Source: an uncultured Bryobacteraceae bacterium (GTDB taxonomy: Bacteria; Acidobacteriota; Terriglobia; Bryobacterales; Bryobacteraceae). Taken from it: DNA of 64,000 nt. The stretch's first letter is position 1; every line of letters begins with the position of its first letter. Below are positions 1-7,520 of this stretch, piece after piece. The stretch covers positions 62,001 through 126,000 of the forward strand of contig CAKZUE010000022.1 in assembly GCA_937920635.1 (NCBI GenBank). The letters are read 5' to 3'. The notes under the pieces were generated by a model. That model saw only the letters and a program-made list of their open reading frames with translations, did no database searches and was not told where the DNA came from. The position numbers and the translations under genes were made by a program.

Positions 1-1127
1 TGCGCCGCCTCCTGCAACATGGAGGACGGCACTTCCACCGACACGACGTCTTCAAAGACGTTCACCACGCGCCGCGTCATCGAGGTGATGCGCGCATAAA
101 TGTTGACGATGGCTTTCGAGATCTCGCCTTCCTGTTTGAACTGCAGGTCCTTGCGGTTGAATTGCAGCGTGATGGTGGACAGCACCGTGCTGGAGGTGGT
201 CGGGAAGAAGTCCGCCCGCGCCTGCATGGGCAGCAGGTTGTACAGGATGCGCGAATTGACCTGCGCCTCCAGGTCGCGGAATTTGATCTTGGGCGCCTTC
301 TGCAGGTCGGCGTACTGTTGCAGGCGCTCGAACTGGTTCATGCGCGCCGGCAGCGGCGAGTTGCCCACCCCGAGCCGCGTGCCGTCGGTGCGGTTGAAGC
401 GGTCCGCCTTGTCCGCCAGCCCCATCTGCTCCATCAGCGTCAGACCCGCGCCGGGCACCATCAGCAGGGCGTCCTTCTCGCTCGGATCCATGGTCATGCG
501 GTATTCCCCCGTCATCGACTTGTCGACAAATTCGATGACGATGTCGGTCTGCATGCCGACGCCTTCCAGATAGCGGTAACGCCACTTCTCAAAGGGGTAC
601 GTGGACGTGGTGCCGCCGCCCTCTTCCCACGGGCGTTCATACGTGCCGCCAGAGGGACGGGACTCGATTTCGTCCGGGGGACCAAAGGTGATGTAGATGC
701 GCCCGCGGTCGGTCTTCCATCCGGGGATGCCCGAGGCGAAGCGCTCATTGGCGTATGCGATGCGGCGGTAGTGCTCTTCCTTGTACTCGTTCTCCATCGT
801 GTCCGGAGTCGGGTCGCGCCGCAGCCAGAACTGCTCGATGAACTGCTCCCGCTCTTCGTCGGTCTGAAGGTTCTTAAACGCCCGCTTCTCTTCATCCGTG
901 ATGATGTAGAGGACGTCCTCTTCCAGCCACTTCCGGTAGGGCGTCTCCAGCTCTTTCCGAAGCCTCTCCGCCTGCCGGCGCTTTTCCTTCTCCGACAACG
1001 GACGGGCGAGCGTCTCCCGCTGCCCGCTGTCGGCGTTCCTGTTCCTTCGTTGAGCTGAAGCTGTATCCGCCGCCGGAGCCAGCAGGACCAGCGCCACCAC
1101 GAAAGCGTAGAACGAGCATCGCTTCAT
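1..1127 (-). CDS. GWxTD domain-containing secreted protein (3' end beyond the window)
   Basis: About 375 residues are visible and the reading frame runs off the left edge, so the C-terminus is missing. The start ATG (1125-1127) follows a GGGGAG ribosome site. Residues 1-25 form a signal peptide (KRCSFYAFVVALVLLAPAA). The defining motif GWKTDRGRIYITFGPPDEIE lies near residues 140-160. It follows a charged segment with EQFWLRRDPTPDT, which is also typical of the family. GWxTD proteins are exported proteins of unknown function, common in Acidobacteria and Bacteroidetes. No enzymatic role can be assigned. Confidence 0.85.
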   Translation of the reverse strand, partial: MKRCSFYAFVVALVLLAPAADTASAQRRNRNADSGQRETLARPLSEKEKRRQAERLRKELETPYRKWLEEDVLYIITDEEKRAFKNLQTDEEREQFIEQFWLRRDPTPDTMENEYKEEHYRRIAYANERFASGIPGWKTDRGRIYITFGPPDEIESRPSGGTYERPWEEGGGTTSTYPFEKWRYRYLEGVGMQTDIVIEFVDKSMTGEYRMTMDPSEKDALLMVPGAGLTLMEQMGLADKADRFNRTDGTRLGVGNSPLPARMNQFERLQQYADLQKAPKIKFRDLEAQVNSRILYNLLPMQARADFFPTTSSTVLSTITLQFNRKDLQFKQEGEISKAIVNIYARITSMTRRVVNVFEDVVSVEVPSSMLQEAA

Positions 1128-1239
1128 AGCAGACTCCCCACCGCTTGGCTTGCAATAGCCAGTGCCAGTCCCAGTGCTTGCACCACTTTCAGTGTAACTC
1201 AACTTCTCAGGGGTGGATGCCGCGAATCGGCGCCCGGTT

Positions 1240-2007
1240 TCAGTCTGCCGCGCCGGACTCAGACTGCGGCTCCAGCACAACGAAGGCTTCGCCTTCTCTT
1301 CCCGAGGCGAACGGGCTGAAATTGGTGGCCACGTCGTACACGTCCACGCCCTCCGCCCGCTTCAGACCGTTGACAACCATGTAGGTCACAGGTGTCATCG
1401 CCGCCTCGTACAGCACTTTGCCCAGGTAGCCGCTGAAGATCAGGTTCAGAATCGTCGTCCACGACTCCCGCCCGGCGAACGCCACCGTCATCACCACGAT
1501 CGAATCCACCAACTGCCCCACCGCGGTGGACCCGATGGTCCTCATCCAAAGCGCCCGCCCCCGCGTCCAGACCTTCATCCGGGCCATGACGTAGGCGTTG
1601 GCGAACTCGCCCGCCCAGTACGCCAGAAGGCTCGCCGCCACCATGCGCGGCACAAAGCCGAAGACGATCTCGAAGGCTTCCTGATAGCGGAAGTCCGGCG
1701 CCGGCGGAAGCCAGACCACCAGCATCCCGAACAGCGCCATCAGCGCGGAGCCGAAAAAGCCCAGCCAGATGGCGCGCCGCGAGCCGGCATAGCCGTAGAC
1801 CTCGGTGAAGATGTCGCCAAAGATGTAAGTGATGGGGAACAGCAGTTGCGCCCCGCTGATCCGGAACGGCCCGATGGCGCAGATCTTCGGCCCGATCAGG
1901 TTCGAGATAAGCAGAACGGTGACGAAGACGACAACCAGCGTCTCGTAGAAGCGGAAGTTGTGGTTGGGGCGCTCGAGCAGGTTTTTGCCCAGGGCCGGAA
2001 ACGCCAT
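1240..2007 (-). CDS. YhhQ/DUF165 family queuosine-precursor (vitamin-uptake type) transporter
   Basis: Inner-membrane protein of 255 residues with about six transmembrane segments. Family hallmarks are LLISNLIGPKICAIGPF near the N-terminus, ITYIFGDIFTEVYGY in the second helix, the AYWAGEFANAYVMARMK segment, and the late helix with GQLVDSIVVM. Family members import queuosine precursors or related small molecules; the substrate here is inferred from the family only. The start at 2007 (MAFPALGKN) is chosen because the 11 extra residues from an upstream ATG at 2040 look non-conserved; neither start has a clear ribosome site. The neighbour at 2060 is on the same strand with a gap of about 50 nt, so co-transcription is possible. 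Confidence 0.85.
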   Translation of the reverse strand: MAFPALGKNLLERPNHNFRFYETLVVVFVTVLLISNLIGPKICAIGPFRISGAQLLFPITYIFGDIFTEVYGYAGSRRAIWLGFFGSALMALFGMLVVWLPPAPDFRYQEAFEIVFGFVPRMVAASLLAYWAGEFANAYVMARMKVWTRGRALWMRTIGSTAVGQLVDSIVVMTVAFAGRESWTTILNLIFSGYLGKVLYEAAMTPVTYMVVNGLKRAEGVDVYDVATNFSPFASGREGEAFVVLEPQSESGAAD

Positions 2008-2059
2008 ACTTGAACGATGATCGGCTCCGGCCCGTGGCATCAGGAAAACAAGGGGCTTG

Positions 2060-2533
2060 TTACTGCTTGTCCATGACGAACTTCAGCGAGAAGTCGCCCT
2101 GTGGCGTGCTGATGTCCGTCTTCACGGTAAGCACCTTGCCCTCCTCCGACAGGCTCCAGGTCTCGACGGACTTGATCTGGTTGCCCTGGATCTCGCGCTT
2201 CACGGTGATCTCGAGCGCGTCGCCCTTCCACACGGGCGTCACCATCATCGGACCCATCGGCGTCTCCACGGTCTTTTCCTTGCCGTCGATGACATACTCG
2301 ACATCGTTCGAGCGTTCCTGCCCCTGAAACGCCTGCACGGTGGTCATCTTCAGATTCGGGTCCTTGTGGTCAATGGTCCGTTCGAACTTGTCCGGTCCGC
2401 TGGGCATCGGCCCGAAGTCGGACTTCGCATTGTTCAGCTTCCAGACCCCCGAGAAGTTGGGCTTCTCCGCGCCAGCCAGGCACAGAGAAAAAAGCGCCGC
2501 AACAGCGGCGGGCAACATTATGCGTCTCATCAT
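2060..2533 (-). CDS. small secreted protein, function unknown
   Basis: 157 residues. A signal peptide (MMRRIMLPAAVAALFSLCLAGAEKP) is followed by a mature part that opens with NFSGVWKLNNAKSDFGP, a pattern of small exported beta-rich, lipocalin-like proteins common in Acidobacteria. The start at 2533 is supported by AAGGAAGGGG about 8 nt upstream. An ATG at 2554 lies upstream of that site and would put it inside the gene, so it is rejected. No catalytic motif is visible; I do not recognise a function. Confidence 0.75.
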   Translation of the reverse strand: MMRRIMLPAAVAALFSLCLAGAEKPNFSGVWKLNNAKSDFGPMPSGPDKFERTIDHKDPNLKMTTVQAFQGQERSNDVEYVIDGKEKTVETPMGPMMVTPVWKGDALEITVKREIQGNQIKSVETWSLSEEGKVLTVKTDISTPQGDFSLKFVMDKQ

Positions 2534-2566
2534 GCAAAGCCCCTTCCTTTCCACGCGGGGCTTGCC

Positions 2567-3937
2567 TCAGGATAGCGCAAAAACCGTTTGCGGCCGGAGC
2601 AGAAACGGGGGCACGATGCCGCAGAGGTTGCCAAGCGGGAGCACGTCATCGTGCAGGGGCAGGCCAAGCGTGCCGCGCAGAAACTCCCTCCGCCTCTGGC
2701 ATCGGTCCATCAGATCCGGGTGCATCCTCCGCAATTCCGCCTGCAAGGCGGCGTCCGCCAGCAGGTAGCCGTCTTCCATGCGCGACGAATAGAACACCGG
2801 ATGCGAAGGGATCACGTCCGCCTGCATCACCATGCCGCTCGTCAGGCGCTCTGTAGATCCTTCACAGGGCGGCGCGGAGAGCCACTCGTCGAAGTGGATC
2901 AGATGGCCGGGGTTCAGGAACACGCCGAATTTCTCGAACGGCAGATGCTCGTGAATCGCCCGCCACAGATCGCCGCCCGTAGCGCCGATCCGCAGCGCCT
3001 GGAACCACGCCCCCATCGCCTCAAAGTACGGTCCGGCGAACTCCTCCACATAGCCTCGCGCCGCTTCAGGCAGGTCCGCCGCGCTCTCCGCCACCCAGCC
3101 GCAGCGGCAGCAGTTGGCGCCCCAATAACAGATGCCGCAGGAAAACCGCCCGCCGCGCGTCACGCGCTCTCCGCAGGCGCTCGAAAGGCTCGCCCGGTTG
3201 TTGCCGCACTTCAGCGTCATGTGGCAGCCGAGCGGCACGCCGTTGTAGCGCGCCTCTTTGAGCAGTTCGTAATCCATGGCGCCGGGGCGGACCGCCCGCA
3301 GCACGCGCTTCATGCCCTCGCTGGCCAGCGCCTGCGTCCACTCGAAGAACGCGACCTCCTGCGGCGCCGCCTCCTGCCGCAGCTCGATCAGCAGTCGCGT
3401 GGCATTGAGAACGTTCTCGTAGCCGGCGGCGAAGCGCAGTTCATCGGCGAGAAAAGCCGGAAGGTCCAGCCGCTGCGGCGGCTGGAGCGGCTTCCAGCCC
3501 GCCGCGCCGACACGCGAATGCGCATCGATGCCGCAGTCCTTCAGAATCTCCGCCAGCGGACGCCCGCCCCGGCGCGGCTGGTCCGGCAGCGAAAGCTCGG
3601 GGTGGCGCTCCAGCAGGATGTCCCCCGCTGCCACGGGCGGCGCCGCCGGGGCGTAGTTCATGCACTCGTTGCCTGCCAGCAGCAGCGGCTTGCCGTCGAG
3701 CCCCGTGATCAGCAGCGCCTCTTCGAAGCGCGGGTCAAAGCCGGTGAGCCATTGCAGGTTGGCGAAGTGCTCGCGGTCGCCATACACGGCGAGGTGCGTC
3801 AGCCGCGCTTCCTCCATGCGCTCGCGCAGCCGCGCCAGCCGGCGTGCATACTCCTCGCGCGAGACGCGCCAGCCGGGAGGCTCGGCGGCTGTGCCGAATT
3901 CCGGCCATTCGATCTCGATCAGGCGCGCTTTCCCCAT
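2567..3937 (-). CDS. M24 (Xaa-Pro aminopeptidase/creatinase) family homologue with a degenerate metal site
   Basis: 456 residues. Residues 25-150 resemble the creatinase/prolidase N-terminal domain (REEYARRLARLRERMEEARL, then a WLTGFDPRFEEALL segment). The C-terminal pita-bread domain is recognisable by NPGHLIHFDEW and by MEDGYLLADA near the end. True M24 peptidases use Asp, Asp, His, Glu, Glu as metal ligands. Here the segment that should carry the two Asp instead holds a cysteine-rich stretch (CGICYWGANCCRCGW, near residues 265-280), and the first Glu segment reads GMVMQADVIP. It may be a non-peptidase or have a different metal site. It lies 42 nt downstream of the permease gene and is probably the last gene of that operon. 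Confidence 0.75.
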   Translation of the reverse strand: MGKARLIEIEWPEFGTAAEPPGWRVSREEYARRLARLRERMEEARLTHLAVYGDREHFANLQWLTGFDPRFEEALLITGLDGKPLLLAGNECMNYAPAAPPVAAGDILLERHPELSLPDQPRRGGRPLAEILKDCGIDAHSRVGAAGWKPLQPPQRLDLPAFLADELRFAAGYENVLNATRLLIELRQEAAPQEVAFFEWTQALASEGMKRVLRAVRPGAMDYELLKEARYNGVPLGCHMTLKCGNNRASLSSACGERVTRGGRFSCGICYWGANCCRCGWVAESAADLPEAARGYVEEFAGPYFEAMGAWFQALRIGATGGDLWRAIHEHLPFEKFGVFLNPGHLIHFDEWLSAPPCEGSTERLTSGMVMQADVIPSHPVFYSSRMEDGYLLADAALQAELRRMHPDLMDRCQRRREFLRGTLGLPLHDDVLPLGNLCGIVPPFLLRPQTVFALS

Positions 3938-3979
3938 CCGGCCTCCCCAACCAGAATCCGCCGAAAATGTTCGGGCGGC

Positions 3980-5434
3980 CTACTTCGTGCCCGCCGCTTC
4001 TTCCACCAGGCTGCGTTGCAGGTGGCTCCGGCTGCGGCTGTAGCTGAAGTACACCGCCAGCCCGGCGATCATCCAGGCGAAAAACGCGTACTTCGTGATC
4101 CGGTCCAGGCTGAACATCAGCAGCAGGCAGAACAGCATTCCCAGCACCGGCACCAGCGGCACCAGTGGCGTCCTGAACGGACGCGGCGTCTCCGGGTGCG
4201 TCCGCCGCATGATGATCACGCCGGCGCACACCAGCGTGAACGCCCACAGCGTTCCCATCGAGGTCAGGTTGCCCAGTTGCTGGATCGGCGTGAAGGCGCC
4301 CAGCACCGCCACGAAGACCATCAGCAGCAGGTTCGACTTCCAGGGAGTGGCGAACTTCGCGTGCAGTTCGGAAAACATCGACGGCAGCAGCCCGTCGCGC
4401 GACATCGAATAAAACACACGGGACTGCCCCAGCAGCATCACCAGCATCACGGAAGTGAGCCCGGCGAGAGAGCCCAGCTTCATCAGGAAGCCCAGCCACG
4501 GCACGCTCTTCATCCGGTCGACCGCCACGGCGAGCGGCGCGGACACGTTCAGGTCTTTGTAATTCACCACGCCCGTGAGCACGCCCGCGTACAGGATGTA
4601 GAGCACGGTGCAGATCACCAGCGAGCCGACGATGCCGATGGGCATGTCGCGCTTGGGATTGCGCGCCTCCTGCGCCGCCGTCGACACGGCGTCGAATCCG
4701 ATGTAGGCGAAGAAGATCTGTCCCGCTGCCGCCAGCACGCCCGTCCAGCCGAAATCGCCAAACCTGCCGGTGGTGTTTTCCGGCAGGAAGGGCTTGTAGT
4801 TGTCGTAGTTGATGAAGAAGTAGCCCAGCCCGATGAACAGCACCACCACGGCGAGCTTCACCGCCACGATCAGCGCGTTGAACCGCGCCGACTCCTGAAT
4901 GCCGATGATCAGGATCGTTGAAATGATCATGATGATGATCACGCTCGGCAGGTTGATCATGCCCGGCACGGGGTCCCACGGGGAGTGAATCAGGTTCTGA
5001 GGCAGGTGAATGCCGAACGATTCCACGATCGACACCATGTAACCCGACCACGAGACCGACACCGTCGCCGCGCCAATGGCGTATTCCAGAACAAGCGCCC
5101 AGCCGATGATCCATGCCAGCAGCTCGCCCATCGTTGCGTAGGCGTACGTGTAAGCACTTCCCGCCACCGGGATCATGGTGGCGAACTCGCTGTAGCAGAA
5201 GCCGGCGAACGCGCACGCCACCGCCGCCAGAATGAAGCTGTACACGACGGCGGGACCGGCGTGCTGCGCCGCCGCCACGCCGGTCAGCGAAAAGATGCCG
5301 GCGCCGATGATGGCGCCGATGCCCAGCGCCACCAGTTGCGTGGCGGTCAGCGTGCGCTTCAGCGAATGGCCGTGCGCGTCAACGCTCGATTCGCTCAGAA
5401 TCTTCTCCAGCGGTTTTCGGGCAAAGAGACTCAT
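3980..5434 (-). CDS. APC-superfamily amino-acid permease (CAT-like)
   Basis: 484 residues with about 12-14 hydrophobic segments. The family signature is the first helix with IGAIIGAGIFSLTGVAAAQH, then FCYSEFATMIPVAGSAYTYA and FFAYIGFDAVSTAAQEARNP, typical of cationic or broad amino-acid permeases such as YfnA/CAT. The substrate is not determined. The start ATG at 5432-5434 overlaps the stop of the upstream permease as ATGA, so the two are translationally coupled; a longer in-frame extension would run back into that gene. Confidence 0.88.
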   Translation of the reverse strand: MSLFARKPLEKILSESSVDAHGHSLKRTLTATQLVALGIGAIIGAGIFSLTGVAAAQHAGPAVVYSFILAAVACAFAGFCYSEFATMIPVAGSAYTYAYATMGELLAWIIGWALVLEYAIGAATVSVSWSGYMVSIVESFGIHLPQNLIHSPWDPVPGMINLPSVIIIMIISTILIIGIQESARFNALIVAVKLAVVVLFIGLGYFFINYDNYKPFLPENTTGRFGDFGWTGVLAAAGQIFFAYIGFDAVSTAAQEARNPKRDMPIGIVGSLVICTVLYILYAGVLTGVVNYKDLNVSAPLAVAVDRMKSVPWLGFLMKLGSLAGLTSVMLVMLLGQSRVFYSMSRDGLLPSMFSELHAKFATPWKSNLLLMVFVAVLGAFTPIQQLGNLTSMGTLWAFTLVCAGVIIMRRTHPETPRPFRTPLVPLVPVLGMLFCLLLMFSLDRITKYAFFAWMIAGLAVYFSYSRSRSHLQRSLVEEAAGTK

Positions 5435-6843
5435 GCCTCGGACCTCGATGTGGATTCGCGCCGCTTCCGCCACGCCAGGTAGACCGGGATGCCGGTCAGC
5501 ACGATCAGCAGACCGGGCCAGGTGTAGCTGGGTTTGTACAGAAGCAGCATCAGTTCAATGAACGCCGCCGCCGCAATGTAAACCGCCGGCAGCAGCGGAT
5601 AGCCGAACGCACGGTAGGGCCGCTCGGCCTCGGGGCGCGTGCGCCGGAGCACGAACAGCCCCGCAATGGTCAGGATGTAAAAGAGCAAAACAGCGAAGAT
5701 AACATAGTCGAGCAGATCGCTGTAGCGGCCTGTCAGCGTGAGAAACGCGGCCCACGCCCCCTGCATCCACAGGCTGTGGTTGGGCGTATGGGTCCGCTCG
5801 TTCACCCGCCCGGCGGCGGCGAAGAACAGTCCGTCCCGCGCCATGGCGTAATAGACGCGCGCGCCGGCAAAGATCATGCCGTTCAGGCATCCAAAGGTAG
5901 ACACCATCACTGCCAGTGCCATCACCTGCGTGGCAGCCGGTCCGAGAATCGACTGGATCACCGCCGTGGCGACGCGATCCTCCGGCACGCGCTGGATTCC
6001 CTCCAGCGGCAGCGCCATCAGGTACACCAGATTGCACGCCAGATAAATCACCGATACGACGCCCACCCCCAGAGCTAGCGACAGCGGCAGGTTGCGCTTC
6101 GGGTTCTTCACCTCTCCAGCCGTGAAAGTGACGTTGTTCCAGGCGTCGGAGCTGAACAGCGCCCCCACCATCGCCACCGCCGTCAGCCGCACGGCGTCCC
6201 AGGCGCTCCAGGGCACTTCCCAGAAGCGGCCGAAATTGCGGTCCATCGCCTCCGGCTGCCGCCCGAAAAAGACGCCCGCGGCGATCAATCCGGCAAGGGC
6301 GCCGATCTTGGCGATGGTGAAAATGTTCTGCACGCGCGCGCCGGCCTCGATGCCGCGCGTATTGTGCCACGTCAGAGCCAGGATCAGGCCAATGGCCACC
6401 AGCATCTGCGTGTTCACGCCGGCGGGACCGATCTTCACCAGCCAGACGTCAGCCGAAACCGCGGGCACGAACACGCCCAGGAACTTGGCGAACGCCACCG
6501 CCACCGCCGCCAGCGTGCCGCACTGGATCACCGCGAACAGCGTCCAGCCGTACAGAAACCCCCACAGCGGGCCGAACGCCTCGCGCAGGTACACGTACTG
6601 CCCTCCCGCGCGCGGCATCATCGCCGCCAGCTCCCCGTAGCTCAACGCCGCGATCATCGTCAGCAGCGCCGTCGCCACCCACGTCGACATCAGCAGCGCC
6701 GGCGAAGCCACCTGCCGCGCGATGTCGGCCGACACGATGAACACGCCGCTGCCGATCATCGACCCCATGACGATCGTCGTCGAATCGAGCAGCCCCAGCC
6801 GCTGCACCAGCCCCGTCTGCGTCACCGTGTCAGTGCGATCCAT
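5431..6843 (-). CDS. APC-superfamily amino-acid permease (LAT/SteT-like)
   Basis: 470 residues with about 12 transmembrane segments. Family motifs: GSMIGSGVFIVSADIARQ in helix 1, AALSYGELAAMMPRAGGQY in helix 3, and SDAWNNVTFTAGEVKNP in the middle, as in L-type (LAT/SteT) amino-acid exchangers. Substrate cannot be read from sequence. The 5' end overlaps the thiE 3' end by 22 nt and the 3' end overlaps the next permease as ATGA. Two permeases of different APC branches in one operon with thiE suggests coordinated uptake or exchange of amino acids. Confidence 0.88.
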   Translation of the reverse strand: MDRTDTVTQTGLVQRLGLLDSTTIVMGSMIGSGVFIVSADIARQVASPALLMSTWVATALLTMIAALSYGELAAMMPRAGGQYVYLREAFGPLWGFLYGWTLFAVIQCGTLAAVAVAFAKFLGVFVPAVSADVWLVKIGPAGVNTQMLVAIGLILALTWHNTRGIEAGARVQNIFTIAKIGALAGLIAAGVFFGRQPEAMDRNFGRFWEVPWSAWDAVRLTAVAMVGALFSSDAWNNVTFTAGEVKNPKRNLPLSLALGVGVVSVIYLACNLVYLMALPLEGIQRVPEDRVATAVIQSILGPAATQVMALAVMVSTFGCLNGMIFAGARVYYAMARDGLFFAAAGRVNERTHTPNHSLWMQGAWAAFLTLTGRYSDLLDYVIFAVLLFYILTIAGLFVLRRTRPEAERPYRAFGYPLLPAVYIAAAAFIELMLLLYKPSYTWPGLLIVLTGIPVYLAWRKRRESTSRSEA

Positions 6844-7454
6844 TCTTCCATGCGCCCCCGGACAGCCGCCTTGGTCATCTCCTCCGGCATCAGGTCCCCG
6901 ATCACGGCCACCGAATCCACGCCCGCGCGCAACACCGCCCGCGCGTAGTCCCGCGTGATCCCGCCGATCGCCACCAGCGGTTTCTCCGTCAGAGCGCGCA
7001 ACGCCGGCAGCCGCTCCAGCCCCAGCGCCGGGTCGGGATTTTCTTTCGAGAGGGTCTCGAACACCGGGCCGATGGCCAGGTAATCCGCGGGCTCCTCCGC
7101 GGCGGCGCGCAACTGCGCTTCATTGTGCGTGGAGTAGCCGAGAATGCGCGTCTCGCCCAGCACCCGCCGCGCCAGCCGCGGCGGCAGGTCTTTCTGGCCC
7201 AGATGGACGCCGGCATCGAGCAGCGCCGCGATGTCGGCGCGGTCGTCGATGATGAGCCGCGCCTCCGCGCGCAGACACAAAACAGCCAATTGCGAGGCTG
7301 TTTCAAACACGGTGCGCGAGAAATGTCCTTTATGGCGCAGTTGCAGGATCCGCGCGCCGCCCTCGAGCAGCGCTTCGGCGAACCACAGCGGGTCCCGGCC
7401 CCGCCGCGCCAGCGCGCCCGTGTCCACGATCGGATAGACCCTCGGAAGCTCCAT
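6822..7454 (-). CDS. thiE: thiamine-phosphate synthase
   Basis: 210 residues, usual family length. Joins the pyrimidine (HMP-PP) and thiazole (THZ-P) moieties to give thiamine phosphate. Visible motifs are ILQLRHKGHFSR (diphosphate-binding loop), LIIDDRADIAALLDAGVHLG, GPVFETLSKENPDPALG and KPLVAIGGIT (phosphate-binding GG). The start at 7454 (MELPRVYP) is chosen because a longer frame would translate an intergenic hairpin repeat at 7456-7486. There is no TPP riboswitch in the 66 nt between this gene and the GTPase gene. No other thiamine gene is nearby. Confidence 0.9.
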   Translation of the reverse strand: MELPRVYPIVDTGALARRGRDPLWFAEALLEGGARILQLRHKGHFSRTVFETASQLAVLCLRAEARLIIDDRADIAALLDAGVHLGQKDLPPRLARRVLGETRILGYSTHNEAQLRAAAEEPADYLAIGPVFETLSKENPDPALGLERLPALRALTEKPLVAIGGITRDYARAVLRAGVDSVAVIGDLMPEEMTKAAVRGRMEEWIALTR

Positions 7455-7455
7455 G

Positions 7456-7486
7456 AAAAAGGGGACAGGAACACAATACCCCTTTT
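7456..7486 (+). repeat. GGGGACAGG hairpin repeat, type A, copy 1
   Basis: AAAAAGGGG, then a 14-nt loop (ACAGGAACACAATA), then CCCCTTTT: an imperfect palindrome that abuts the thiE start codon. The same element recurs at 37498, 52255 and, inverted, at 62866. Here it separates the GTPase stop from thiE. Confidence 0.85.
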
Positions 7487-7520
7487 CGCGCCGCCCGCGC
7501 ACGCGCTCCCCCGCCGGGCT

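Noticed and set aside
52-585. Long open frames in the GWxTD region, in other phases
   Set aside because: They are Arg/His/Gly-rich shadows of the GWxTD gene, caused by high GC in third positions.
2588-4921. 777-codon open frame on the plus strand
   Set aside because: Antisense to the M24 homologue and the permease, His/Arg/Gln-rich with no domain.
6822-7502. Longer thiE with 16 extra N-terminal residues
   Set aside because: The extra residues are the translated hairpin repeat; the same residues appear in unrelated frames at the other copies.
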